In this document: positions 1-9,153 of the stretch, in pieces | Layout: each line of letters opens with the position of its first letter | Numbering within the stretch: position 1 is the stretch's first letter | Source of the DNA: Draconibacterium halophilum | GTDB lineage: Bacteria; Bacteroidota; Bacteroidia; Bacteroidales; Prolixibacteraceae | Direction: 5' to 3' | Assembly: GCF_010448835.1 (NCBI RefSeq) | Contig: NZ_CP048409.1 | Location: 434,001-498,000, forward strand | DNA length: 64,000 nt | The notes under the pieces: generated by a model | What the model was told of the DNA's origin: nothing | Database searches by the model: none | Seen by the model: the letters and a program-made list of their open reading frames with translations, nothing else | Position numbers and translations under genes: made by a program

Positions 1-1218
1 GGTACAATGTGTTGGCTGGATAGAAGGAACAATAGAAAACGCGGCAAATTTTTCAAAATCATCCGGGTTTATGATCTGCGAATGTTCGATTCGCCAGCGT
101 CGGTCATTCTTCTCTTTCAGAAGCTTCCCGTAAGTGTCGAGCATTAAACGATTGGCACCGTTGCCAATGGCATGTGTGGCAACCACAAAATTATTGTCAT
201 AAGCCAACCGGCAAATCATATCATAATAATCCTGCGTTTCAATTTGCAGCCCGCTGTTTCCTTTGTCATCCGAATAATCGCCCATCAGCAGCGCACCTCT
301 CGATCCCAGCGCACCATCGGCATAAATTTTTATGGTATTCACCAACAAACGGTCGGTTTTCCAGGCTTCTCCTTTTTTTACAAAAAAATCGAAATTTTCC
401 TGCGTAGGATTCAACATGGCATTCACCCGCATTTTTAAGTTGCCGTCCTTTTGCATTTCATCCATCAGTAAAATGGTTGCTTTATCCAGCCCACAATCGG
501 TAACCGAAGTCAATCCGGCTGCAAAACAGTTTTTCTGTGCTTCCAGCAAACCTTTTTCTTGTTGCTCAGCTGTAATCTCCGGAATCAGTTTTCCTACAAA
601 TCCCATGGCATTATCGATCAGAATTCCGGTAGGTTCGCCATTTTTCAACAGCACTTCCCCACCCTGAACTTTGGTATCGGCCTTAATTCCTGCCAACTCC
701 AAAGCTTTTGTGTTGCACCATCCGGCATGTCCGTCAACACGAACCAGGTAAACCGGAATATCAGGAAACAACTCATCCAATTTTGTTTTATCAGGAAAAT
801 CTTTCACTTCCCAATCATTCTGATCCCAGCTTCTTCCTAAAATCCAATCGCCACCAAATTTATCGTGATGAGCCATTAAAAGCGTATATATTTCATCCGG
901 ACTTTCGGTTCCGCGCAAATCGGCATATTGCATCAAATTAATGGCATATCCATTAAAATGACAGTGTGCATCGTTAAAGCCGGGATAAACAAACTGTCCA
1001 TTAGCATCAACAATATTATCCGACTCGTATTTGTCCAGAATCTCTTGTGCAGTACCTACAGCCAGAATCTTTCCATCTTTAACTGCAAACGACTCAGCAG
1101 TTGTAAATTCCTCATCAACGGTATAAACCGAGCCTCTCGAAACAATCAGGTCAACCTTTTCTTTTTGTGTGCACGATGCCATTACGAATAATAAAATTAA
1201 TGCCTTAAACAATCTCAT
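1..1218 (-). CDS. YtcJ-like amidohydrolase lipoprotein (3' end beyond window)
   Basis: The reverse strand reads open from an ATG at 1218 to the window edge, giving 406 residues of a family usually about 540 long, so the C-terminus is missing. The N-terminus is a lipoprotein signal (FVMASC lipobox, Cys about residue 16), so the enzyme probably sits on the periplasmic side of a membrane. An HxH metal motif occurs in FNDAHCHF near residue 90, and further family motifs GRSWDQN, VDGHAGW, YADGALGSRGA and ATHAIGN follow in order. The family hydrolyses C-N bonds with bound metal; the substrate cannot be told. It is divergent from the gene at 1345. Confidence 0.88.
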   Translation of the reverse strand, partial: MRLFKALILLFVMASCTQKEKVDLIVSRGSVYTVDEEFTTAESFAVKDGKILAVGTAQEILDKYESDNIVDANGQFVYPGFNDAHCHFNGYAINLMQYADLRGTESPDEIYTLLMAHHDKFGGDWILGRSWDQNDWEVKDFPDKTKLDELFPDIPVYLVRVDGHAGWCNTKALELAGIKADTKVQGGEVLLKNGEPTGILIDNAMGFVGKLIPEITAEQQEKGLLEAQKNCFAAGLTSVTDCGLDKATILLMDEMQKDGNLKMRVNAMLNPTQENFDFFVKKGEAWKTDRLLVNTIKIYADGALGSRGALLMGDYSDDKGNSGLQIETQDYYDMICRLAYDNNFVVATHAIGNGANRLMLDTYGKLLKEKNDRRWRIEHSQIINPDDFEKFAAFSIVPSIQPTHCT

Positions 1219-1239
1219 ACTTCAACTATTGGTTAGGCA

Positions 1240-1247
1240 CAAATGTA
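1240..1247 (-). promoter_or_regulatory. Bacteroidota -7 promoter element for the amidohydrolase
   Basis: On the reverse strand the bases read TACATTTG, an exact TAnnTTTG -7 element, about 20 bases upstream of the ATG at 1218. I do not see a clear TTTG -33 element at the expected 19-21 base spacing. Confidence 0.45.
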
Positions 1248-1306
1248 GCTTTTTCGGGCATATTCTAAAACAGCTAAATAGAACAGCTTTTCCAACGTTA
1301 TATTAT

Positions 1307-1314
1307 TATATTTG
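1307..1314 (+). promoter_or_regulatory. Bacteroidota -7 promoter element for the 1345 ORF
   Basis: TATATTTG matches TAnnTTTG exactly and ends 30 bases before the ATG at 1345. A TTG start at 1312 would lie inside this element, which argues for the ATG at 1345 as the true start. Confidence 0.5.
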
Positions 1315-1344
1315 CCCGACTTACAGGAAACAACAAAGCAAAAA

Positions 1345-1680
1345 ATGTTTACAGTCGGAATATTCACAACGCATTTCCCCTATCTGGTTTTTATAGCTTG
1401 TTATGCCTGGTTTTTGATTTTTGGAATTGAAAAAGTTGAGGACGGTTCAATTAAAATTTCTGAAAATTCAGTTCAGATAGAATACCATGTCAACCATGCG
1501 AAAGCGTCCTCCGTTAGTGTATATCATTTTTTCCAGAAAGAAAAGTCAGAATCTACCAACTTAAAAAACTATAACAACCTGATAATTAAACAAAAATGGA
1601 GGACATATTACTCGCCATTTGCTAAGCAGGATTGTTATTTAGAAGGTTCTTTTTGTCGCCCTCCTCCCTCAGAAGCGTAA
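1345..1680 (+). CDS. Small hypothetical membrane protein
   Basis: This encodes 111 residues from ATG 1345. The same frame opens further upstream at a TTG (1312), but that falls in a promoter element. Residues about 3-27 form one hydrophobic helix (GIFTTHFPYLVFIACYAW), followed by a polar region and a terminal CRPPPSEA. I recognise no family. It lies 74 bases before the TonB receptor on the same strand and may be part of its transcript; a role in that uptake system is only a guess from position. Base use is similar to its neighbours. Confidence 0.45.
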   Translation: MFTVGIFTTHFPYLVFIACYAWFLIFGIEKVEDGSIKISENSVQIEYHVNHAKASSVSVYHFFQKEKSESTNLKNYNNLIIKQKWRTYYSPFAKQDCYLEGSFCRPPPSEA

Positions 1681-1754
1681 CTGCAACCAAGCTTTTATTA
1701 ATACCATTAACCTTTGCTTATTAATAGCAAATTCAACCTGTTATTAGAAAAAAC

Positions 1755-3848
1755 ATGAAATACATTTTTGCCTTTATGTTGATGGCATTACTGATTAATA
1801 TCAGAGTAAATGCCCAGCAAAATGAAAAAAAAGACTCTATAAAACATTATCAATTAGAGGATATTGAAATAAAATCGCCAAAATACAACCGCAATATTTT
1901 TAAGATTCCGGCAGCAGCAACTATGATTCCTGCTCGTCTTATTGAAAACAATAAGGTAGAAGACCTGACAGCTATTTCGGCTATTGTTCCTAACTTTTTT
2001 ATGCCCGATTACGGATCGAAACTTACGTCTCCGGTTTACATTCGTGGTGTTGGTAACCGAATTAATACACCATCGGTAGGTTTATATGTTGATGGTATCC
2101 CATACTTTGAAAAATCAGCTTTTAACTTTGATTTTTTTGATATTGAACAGATTGAAGTTTTACGTGGCCCACAAGGAACACTGTATGGAAGAAATGCAAT
2201 GGGTGGATTGATTAACATTATTTCGCGCCAACCGAATGATGAGCGCCTGACCGAAATTTCAACCGATTATGGAAATTACAATCAAATAAATGCACAAATT
2301 TCACATAATCAACCTATTGGGAAAACATTTTCAGTGCTCGGAAATCTTGGTATTCGACATAACGATGGTTTTTTTACCAATCAATACAACAACAAAAAAG
2401 CCGATCAACTGGACTCCTATTCAGGAAGATTGAAATTCCTTTTTACACCTTCCGACCGATTTCGAGCATCAGGAAATGTACAGTACGAAGACAGCCAACA
2501 GAGTGGTTATCCTTACGCCATTTTTAACGACGAAACAAACAAAGTTACCGAAATTAACTACAACCGGGAGAGTGGTTACAACCGTAAACTTTTTTCTTCG
2601 GGTTTAAACCTGGCCTATTCTGCAGATAATTATCAAATCCACGCTGTAAGTAGTTTTCAATCGGTAAATGATGCACAAGCTGTCGATCAGGACTTTTCTG
2701 CTAACGATTTATATTTTGTAACGCAAGACCAGGATATTGACATGTTCTCGCAGGAAATAAATATCCAGTCGAATGAAAATGAAACTTACGAATGGCTGTT
2801 TGGTGCTTTTGCCTTTCATCAGGGTCTTGATAAAGAAGTACATTTGGATATGGGTATAGATCAATTGGCCAACATGCCATTTGATGAATACTCGTACACA
2901 AAATATTACGATAACAGCAATTCGGGCATTGCATTTTTCCATCAGTCAACATTAAAATTAGGAGAGTTATCGCTTACTGCCGGAATTCGTGCTGATTACG
3001 AAAAAGCAACCCTCAACTATGTTTACGATCGGTCGCTAAACGGAAACCTCCGTAATGAGGATGCTTTTGAAAGCGATATGGATTTCTTTGAAATTCTGCC
3101 GAAACTGGCTTTAAAGTATAGTATTTCGGAATATTTAGTTCCTTATGCAACCATTGCCAAAGGTTATAATTCCGGAGGTTTTAACTCTACTTTTGAACGC
3201 GAAGAAGACCGCTCGTTCGATCCGGAGCGATCGTGGAACTACGAAGCCGGTATAAAAACAAAGTGGCTAAAACAGCGCATATACGCCAACCTGGCTTTCT
3301 TTTACATCGACTGGGATAATCAGCAGATTTACCAAACGGTACCAAGCGGAACCGGATCGATGCTAACCAACGCCGGAAAATCGGAAAGTAAAGGTGTTGA
3401 GTTTGAAATTAAAACGCTGCCGGCAAAAAATCTGGAGACCTGGCTCGCCTTTGGGTACAACGATGCAAAATTTGTTGAATACGAAAAAAACGAAGACGAA
3501 ATTTACAACGGAAACTACCTGCCGTACGTTCCCCGCTTTTCGTTTAACATGGGCGGAAACTATACAATTGCAGTTAATTCAAGCTGGCTTGAACAAATTC
3601 GCCTGCACCTGACTTATAATGGCTTTGGAAAACATTATTGGAAAGAAACGAATATTGCTTACCAGGATTATTACGGTCTGCTGAATTCCCGAATCAGTTT
3701 CGACACTAAAAATATTCAGCTATCTTTCTGGGGAAAAAATATCCTTGATGCAGATTACAATTCGTTCTATTTTCAGGCCATTGGAAACTCGTACGCTCAA
3801 TCGGGAAGACCGGCTACTATGGGCTTAAATTTGAAGGTAAACTTCTAA
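1755..3848 (+). CDS. TonB-dependent outer-membrane receptor (porphyrin or siderophore type)
   Basis: A 697-residue beta-barrel receptor. Residues 1-20 are a signal peptide ending in VNAQQ. A plug domain (about 45-165) carries SPVYIRGVGNR and VLRGPQGTLYGRNAMGG; the rest is the 22-stranded barrel, ending in Phe (NLKVNF) as outer-membrane proteins do. There is no CarboxypepD_reg extension, so it is a classical FecA/FyuA/FptA-like receptor, not SusC. It stops one base before an FptX/AmpG-like importer and heads a run leading into hemN, hemG and hemH. This suggests it brings in an iron chelate or a tetrapyrrole; the ligand itself is inference. Confidence 0.9.
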   Translation: MKYIFAFMLMALLINIRVNAQQNEKKDSIKHYQLEDIEIKSPKYNRNIFKIPAAATMIPARLIENNKVEDLTAISAIVPNFFMPDYGSKLTSPVYIRGVGNRINTPSVGLYVDGIPYFEKSAFNFDFFDIEQIEVLRGPQGTLYGRNAMGGLINIISRQPNDERLTEISTDYGNYNQINAQISHNQPIGKTFSVLGNLGIRHNDGFFTNQYNNKKADQLDSYSGRLKFLFTPSDRFRASGNVQYEDSQQSGYPYAIFNDETNKVTEINYNRESGYNRKLFSSGLNLAYSADNYQIHAVSSFQSVNDAQAVDQDFSANDLYFVTQDQDIDMFSQEINIQSNENETYEWLFGAFAFHQGLDKEVHLDMGIDQLANMPFDEYSYTKYYDNSNSGIAFFHQSTLKLGELSLTAGIRADYEKATLNYVYDRSLNGNLRNEDAFESDMDFFEILPKLALKYSISEYLVPYATIAKGYNSGGFNSTFEREEDRSFDPERSWNYEAGIKTKWLKQRIYANLAFFYIDWDNQQIYQTVPSGTGSMLTNAGKSESKGVEFEIKTLPAKNLETWLAFGYNDAKFVEYEKNEDEIYNGNYLPYVPRFSFNMGGNYTIAVNSSWLEQIRLHLTYNGFGKHYWKETNIAYQDYYGLLNSRISFDTKNIQLSFWGKNILDADYNSFYFQAIGNSYAQSGRPATMGLNLKVNF

Positions 3849-3849
3849 A

Positions 3850-5073
3850 ATGAAACAAAGCGAAATAAAAAAGTATTATACGCTGCTTAGCCTCTACCTG
3901 GCGCAGTCGATCCCCATGAGTTTTTTCTCTACGGTGATTCCCGTGATCATGCGGATGGAGAACTACTCGCTGGAATCCATCGGTTATATCCAGTTGATAA
4001 AACTACCGTGGATTCTTAAAATGCTGTGGGCGCCAATGGTCGATAAAACCAGCAAAAACAAACGGCACTACCGCCGCTGGATCATCATGTCGGAGGCTTT
4101 TTATGCAGTGGTAATCATGAGCATCGGTTACTTAAACCTGCAAACCGATTTTACTACCATTATTGTTTTGATGGTAATTGCTTTTACCGCTTCGGCAACG
4201 CAGGATATTGCCACCGATGCTTTTGCTATTCTTATTTTAAACAAAAAAGAACGCAGCCTGGGAAACAGCATGCAATCGGCCGGTAGTTTTATCGGAACCA
4301 TGATGGGAAGCGGAGTACTACTCATTATTTACCATTATTGGGGGTGGTTATGGTTGTTGCGCTCGCTCGGCTTGTTTGTGTTGTTTGCGCTCATTCCGGT
4401 GTCGTTATACAATGCACGCAATGGAAAAGAACTCGATCGCTCAACAAAAAATGTCTCGCCACTGGAGTTTATCTACTTTTTCAGGCAGAAAAATATTGGT
4501 GGTCACTTATTGCTGTTGTTCCTTTTTTATTCAGGAATAATCGGCATATTGACCATGATAAAACCCTACTTTGTTGACTTGGGTTACGACATAAAAGAAA
4601 TTGGAATTATCTCCGGGATATTTGGAACTGCCTGCGGTGTTTTAATGACCGTTCCTGCAGGATTCCTGCTCCGCAAAAAAGGAATTACAAAAGCGGTGTG
4701 GATATTTCCGGTAATTAATGTGTTGGTTGCCACGTACTTTTTCGGGTTAACATTTACCAATCATCCTTTATGGTTGGTGTATATTGGTGTTGCCCTGCTT
4801 TGGGGAGCTTATGCCATGTCGTCGGTATTTGTGTATACCATGAGCATGCACGTTGTTCGAAAAGGAAGGGAAGGAACCGATTTTACCATTCAGATAGTAG
4901 TTACACATTTAAGCAGCCTGGTTATTGCAATAATGAGCGGAAAAATTGCTGATGCACTCACTTACCGCGGGCTGTTTGCTATTGAAATTGGGCTGGGAAT
5001 ACTGATTCTTGCCCTGCTGCCATTTATCTTCAGAAAAAGTTTTTACCTGAAGTATGAACAAGAAACCGATTAA
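3850..5073 (+). CDS. MFS importer of the AmpG / RhtX-FptX type
   Basis: A 407-residue inner-membrane protein with about 12 hydrophobic segments. SATQDIATDAFAI (about residue 115) and the N-terminal LAQSIPMSFF resemble the AmpG/acetyl-CoA-transporter group, which also contains the single-component siderophore importers RhtX and FptX. It begins one base after the TonB receptor stop, so the two are likely co-translated as an outer plus inner membrane import pair. It is 35 bases upstream of hemN. The alternative, a muropeptide permease (true AmpG), is less likely because of the neighbours. Confidence 0.8.
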   Translation: MKQSEIKKYYTLLSLYLAQSIPMSFFSTVIPVIMRMENYSLESIGYIQLIKLPWILKMLWAPMVDKTSKNKRHYRRWIIMSEAFYAVVIMSIGYLNLQTDFTTIIVLMVIAFTASATQDIATDAFAILILNKKERSLGNSMQSAGSFIGTMMGSGVLLIIYHYWGWLWLLRSLGLFVLFALIPVSLYNARNGKELDRSTKNVSPLEFIYFFRQKNIGGHLLLLFLFYSGIIGILTMIKPYFVDLGYDIKEIGIISGIFGTACGVLMTVPAGFLLRKKGITKAVWIFPVINVLVATYFFGLTFTNHPLWLVYIGVALLWGAYAMSSVFVYTMSMHVVRKGREGTDFTIQIVVTHLSSLVIAIMSGKIADALTYRGLFAIEIGLGILILALLPFIFRKSFYLKYEQETD

Positions 5074-5108
5074 GACTATTTAAATTAGTACCAAGAAACT
5101 TTAATAGT

Positions 5109-6485
5109 ATGAAAGTATCACAAAAACTTATAGAAAAATATAATACCCCGGTACCGCGATACACAAGTTATCCGCCGGCAAACTTTTTTTCTCCCGAATT
5201 TACTCCGGAAGAATACGTTAAGGTGTTGGAACAATCCAACGATGAAAACCCACAGAATATTTCCATTTACATCCATATTCCGTTCTGCCCCAAAATCTGC
5301 TATTTTTGCGGCTGTAACACCCATCTAACAAGAGATGAAAATAAAATGGAAGTTTATGTTGATGCGCTGAAAAAAGAGATTCGCATGGTGAAAAAGTTGC
5401 TGAGCGATGACCGAAAAGTGTCGCAGGTGCACTGGGGAGGCGGAACACCAAACTCCTTGCCCATTGCAATGGTTGAAGATATTATGAACCTGATTCATGA
5501 GCTTTTCGATTACATTCCAAATCCTGAGATTGCAATGGAATGCCACCCTGCCATGCTTGATAAAGATTATATCGACCGGTTGGCAGCGCTGAAATTTAAC
5601 CGCTTTAGTTTAGGTATTCAGGATTTTGATACAAAAGTTTTGGAAAATGTAAACCGCGACCCATCTATACTTCCTGAGGAAGAATTGGTTGCCATGATCC
5701 GCAGTCACGAGGGTACCAGCGTGAATTTCGATTTTATTTACGGCCTTCCGTTTCAGGATGAAGCGTCGTTTGCCAAAACCATTGAACGCGCCATAAGTCT
5801 TTCGCCCGATCGTTTGGTAACCTTCTCGTACGCACACGTTCCATGGGTGAAAAAAGCACAAAAAATACTGGATGCACGTGGTTTACCAGCAGCTACACAA
5901 AAGCTGGCCATGTTTGAAGTTGGTTATCGTTTATTAACTGAAAATGGTTACGATGCCATTGGTCTCGACCATTTTGCCCGCCCCGATGACGAGCTGAGTA
6001 TAGCCTTTAAAAACAAAACGCTGCACCGTAATTTCCAGGGGTATTGCACCCGCGAAACTACCGGTCAGGTTTATGCTTTTGGTTCTACCGGAATAAGTCA
6101 GCTGGAAAATGCTTACGCACAAAATGCCAAAGACACGAATACCTATGTTGACCAGATAAACAAAGGAAAATTTACCATTGAGAAAGGTTATCAGCTCAAT
6201 CCAACAGAGAAGATCATTCGCCACGTCATTAACGAAGTAATGTGCAACTACTATATTTCGTGGGAGGAAGCAGCGCAAATCTTGCAAACTACTCCCGCCG
6301 TAATTAAGCAAAGCATTGTTTACGATGAGTCGTTCCTTGCCGGTTTTGTTGAAGAAGGACTTTTAACAATTTCGAAAGACGAACTGCATGTAAGCAAACA
6401 AGGACGGTTTTTCGTACGAAACATCGCAGCGAGTCTCGATCCGAACATGCGGAATGCAACCTTAAAATTCTCAAAAGCACTGTAA
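5109..6485 (+). CDS. hemN: Oxygen-independent coproporphyrinogen III oxidase
   Basis: A 458-residue radical-SAM enzyme that decarboxylates coproporphyrinogen III to protoporphyrinogen IX without oxygen. The cluster-binding cysteines C60, C64 and C67 plus C69 (FCPKICYFCGC) give the CxxxCxxCxC pattern of true HemN, as opposed to HemW (see 16977). WGGGTP and the C-terminal HemN domain are present. The length matches the family. It is first of three consecutive late haem genes, 6 bases before hemG. Confidence 0.95.
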   Translation: MKVSQKLIEKYNTPVPRYTSYPPANFFSPEFTPEEYVKVLEQSNDENPQNISIYIHIPFCPKICYFCGCNTHLTRDENKMEVYVDALKKEIRMVKKLLSDDRKVSQVHWGGGTPNSLPIAMVEDIMNLIHELFDYIPNPEIAMECHPAMLDKDYIDRLAALKFNRFSLGIQDFDTKVLENVNRDPSILPEEELVAMIRSHEGTSVNFDFIYGLPFQDEASFAKTIERAISLSPDRLVTFSYAHVPWVKKAQKILDARGLPAATQKLAMFEVGYRLLTENGYDAIGLDHFARPDDELSIAFKNKTLHRNFQGYCTRETTGQVYAFGSTGISQLENAYAQNAKDTNTYVDQINKGKFTIEKGYQLNPTEKIIRHVINEVMCNYYISWEEAAQILQTTPAVIKQSIVYDESFLAGFVEEGLLTISKDELHVSKQGRFFVRNIAASLDPNMRNATLKFSKAL

Positions 6486-6491
6486 AAAACC

Positions 6492-7850
6492 ATGCAAAAA
6501 AACCAACTAAACATTGCCGTAATCGGCGCAGGACTAACCGGACTTACAACTGCTTATTACCTTAAAAAATTTGGCTTTCGGGTACAGGTTTTTGAAAAGA
6601 ATGACCGTGCCGGTGGCGTAATTCAAACCCATCGAAAAAATGGTTTTGTGTTTGAATCGGGGCCAAATACCGGTTCGATGAGCCAGGAAGAAGCTGCTGA
6701 GCTTTTTGAAGATCTGGCCGGTGATTGTACGCTGGAATACGCGAATAAAACTGCTGAAGCTCGATGGATTTGGATGGACGACAAGTGGCACGAAATGGAA
6801 ATGAGCGGAATAAAAGCCATTACCACTCCCCTTTTTACCTGGTACGATAAATTTCGCATTTTGGGCGAACCCTTTCGAAAACCGGGAACTGATCCGAATG
6901 AAACAATAGCCCAAATGGTGCGCCGCCGAATGGGAAAAAGCTTTCTACGAAATGCTATTGATCCCTTTCTTTCGGGTGTTTATGCCGGCGATCCGGAAAA
7001 ATTGGTAACACGTTTTGCTTTGCCAAAACTTTACTGGCTGGAGCAAAATTATGGCAGTTTTATTGGTGGAAGTATTAAGCAAAAAAAAGCACGTAAAAAG
7101 GAACCGCCAAGAAAAGCAAATCGCCAGGTATTTTCAGTTTTAAACGGACTGGACAACCTGACTAAAGCACTGGTAAAAAATATTGGCGAAGGAAATATTA
7201 AATTGGGTTGTAAAAACCTGGAAGTAAAAACATCCGGAGACAAGGATTTTACTGTTTCTGGAGAATCATTTACTCATGTTATTTCAACAGCCGGATCGCA
7301 TGCACTGGAAAGTCTTTTCCCATTCTTTCCGAAAGAAAAAATGCAGGCGATTGATAAAATGAATTACGCCAAAGTTACGCAGGTGGTACTGGGTTTTAAC
7401 AACTGGAAAGGTATTCCTATCAATGCATTTGGCGGACTGGTTCCATCGGCCGAAAAGCGCGATGTGCTGGGTATTCTTTTGCCGGGTTCATTTCTGAAAA
7501 ACCGTGCACCGGAAAACGGTGCTTTGTTGTCGGTATTTATGGGAGGTATTAAAAAGCCGGAAATGTTCGGGTATTCTGATGACAAAATAAAAGAAATTGC
7601 GGAACGCGAAGTACGCGACATGATGGGGCTCGACAGTTTTGAACCCGATCTTTTAGAGATATTCCGTTATCCGCATGCCATTCCGCAATACAGTTTCGAA
7701 AGTGAAGAAAAATTACAGGCTATTACCGATCTGGAGACCGAGTTTAAAGGCCTCACCTTAGCCGGAAATATGCGCGACGGAATTGGAATGGCCGACCGGA
7801 TAAAACAAGGAAGAACAATTGCTAACCAATTTGCTACTGATTATTTATGA
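6492..7850 (+). CDS. hemG: Protoporphyrinogen oxidase, FAD-dependent (HemY-type)
   Basis: A 452-residue flavoprotein converting protoporphyrinogen IX to protoporphyrin IX. The Rossmann motif IGAGLTG is at residues 11-17, with FEKNDRAGGVI after it and a C-terminal FAD-contact segment GNMRDGIGMADRI. The fold is the HemY/PPOX type, though Bacteroidota annotation usually calls it hemG. The stop overlaps the hemH start by 4 bases (ATGA), indicating translational coupling. It acts at the inner face of the membrane. Confidence 0.93.
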   Translation: MQKNQLNIAVIGAGLTGLTTAYYLKKFGFRVQVFEKNDRAGGVIQTHRKNGFVFESGPNTGSMSQEEAAELFEDLAGDCTLEYANKTAEARWIWMDDKWHEMEMSGIKAITTPLFTWYDKFRILGEPFRKPGTDPNETIAQMVRRRMGKSFLRNAIDPFLSGVYAGDPEKLVTRFALPKLYWLEQNYGSFIGGSIKQKKARKKEPPRKANRQVFSVLNGLDNLTKALVKNIGEGNIKLGCKNLEVKTSGDKDFTVSGESFTHVISTAGSHALESLFPFFPKEKMQAIDKMNYAKVTQVVLGFNNWKGIPINAFGGLVPSAEKRDVLGILLPGSFLKNRAPENGALLSVFMGGIKKPEMFGYSDDKIKEIAEREVRDMMGLDSFEPDLLEIFRYPHAIPQYSFESEEKLQAITDLETEFKGLTLAGNMRDGIGMADRIKQGRTIANQFATDYL

Positions 7851-8863
7851 AAACAAAAACAGCTGTTTTGTTGATGAACGTTGGTAGTCCCGACAAACCA
7901 ACCGTTCCTGCAGTTCGGAAATACCTCACCGAGTTTTTAAACGACGAGCGTGTTATCGATCTTCCGTATCTGCTTCGTAAATTTTTGGTAAATGCGATTA
8001 TCATTCCCTTCAGAGTGAAAAATTCAACCAAATTATACCGGCAGTTGTGGACTAAAAAAGGCTCGCCACTCATTTACATTTCGGAGGAGTTGAAGCAAAA
8101 ATTGCAGGAAGAACTGGGTGAGGATTACGAAGTTTTTATGGGAATGCGCTACGGAAATCCGGGGTATAAAGCAGCATTGGCGGAAATTAAAAAGAAGGGC
8201 TTCGAGAAGCTGATTTTGTTGCCATTGTTTCCACATCATGCTATGTCAACCACCGAAACATCGCTGGTTGCCGCCCAAAAAGAAATAAAAAAGCTGGGAA
8301 TAAAAGCGGAGGTAAGTGAGGTTGGGCAATTTTACCACGATCCGAAATTTATTGATGCTTTTGCCGAGCGCATTCAGCAATACAAGCTGCAAGATTACGA
8401 CCATATTATTTTTTCGTATCACGGATTGCCAAACCGGCATTTGGAAAAGTGCCATCCGGGAATAAAAGTGGAACAATGCAGCTGCCAAAAAGCAATGCCT
8501 GAACACGGAGCTATGTGTTACCGCGCCACGGTTTACGAAACTTCGCGCTTGTTGGCAGCCCAATTAAACCTGCAGCCCAAGCAGTATTCAGTAGGTTTTC
8601 AGTCGCGTTTGTCGAAAAACTGGCTAACACCGTTTACCGATGAATTGCTGGCAGAAAAGCTGGCTGAAGGCAAAAAGAAAATACTGATAGCGGCACCGTC
8701 GTTTGTTACCGACTGCCTCGAAACAACACTGGAACTTGGCGTGGAATACGGCGAAGAATTTCTGGATAATGGCGGAGAAAAACTGCAGCTGGTTGATAGT
8801 TTAAACACCGAAAAAAGCTGGGTAGAAACGCTTGCATACCTTGTTCGCAAAAGCTATTCATAA
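7847..8863 (+). CDS. hemH: Ferrochelatase
   Basis: A 338-residue enzyme inserting ferrous iron into protoporphyrin IX. SYHGLPNRH (about residue 185) contains the catalytic His, and FQSRLSKNWLTPFTDE and the Glu-rich SFVTDCLETTLELGVEYGEE complete the active-site motifs. Four cysteines cluster between about residues 195 and 220 (KCHP, QCSCQK, AMCYR); clustered cysteines bind a 2Fe-2S cluster in some ferrochelatases, but that is only a possibility here. It starts inside the hemG stop. Confidence 0.95.
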   Translation: MKTKTAVLLMNVGSPDKPTVPAVRKYLTEFLNDERVIDLPYLLRKFLVNAIIIPFRVKNSTKLYRQLWTKKGSPLIYISEELKQKLQEELGEDYEVFMGMRYGNPGYKAALAEIKKKGFEKLILLPLFPHHAMSTTETSLVAAQKEIKKLGIKAEVSEVGQFYHDPKFIDAFAERIQQYKLQDYDHIIFSYHGLPNRHLEKCHPGIKVEQCSCQKAMPEHGAMCYRATVYETSRLLAAQLNLQPKQYSVGFQSRLSKNWLTPFTDELLAEKLAEGKKKILIAAPSFVTDCLETTLELGVEYGEEFLDNGGEKLQLVDSLNTEKSWVETLAYLVRKSYS

Positions 8864-8874
8864 AATCAGAAACA

Positions 8875-9144
8875 ATGCATAATCACGAGTGGCATCTACT
8901 ATACACCTGCCTGGCAACCTTTGTGATTTGTCTGCCGTTTGGTTACCTGCGCGGTGGTTTTCGAAAGCTATCGTTTTGGTGGTTTGTAGCCATTCATGCA
9001 CCGGTTCCGTTGATTATTTTAATCCGTAAATTTTTCGATATACAATTAAGCTGGGGCCTAGCTCCTTTTCTCTTCGGAAGTTTTTTCCTTGGCCAGTTTG
9101 TTGGCCGCAAAATCTACGCATTAAAGCCCTGGCGTAAGAAGTAG
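8875..9144 (+). CDS. Small membrane protein at the end of the haem operon
   Basis: An 89-residue hydrophobic protein with three or so predicted membrane segments (about 8-25, 33-50, 58-78) and a basic C-terminus (LKPWRKK). It starts 11 bases after hemH, so it shares the transcript. I recognise no named family. The haem context makes a role in haem or porphyrin handling possible, but nothing in the sequence shows it. Confidence 0.65.
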   Translation: MHNHEWHLLYTCLATFVICLPFGYLRGGFRKLSFWWFVAIHAPVPLIILIRKFFDIQLSWGLAPFLFGSFFLGQFVGRKIYALKPWRKK

Positions 9145-9153
9145 ACTGACCAG

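Noticed and set aside
1312..1344. TTG start extending the small ORF to 122 residues
   Set aside because: It lies in an exact TATATTTG promoter element; ATG 1345 is more likely.
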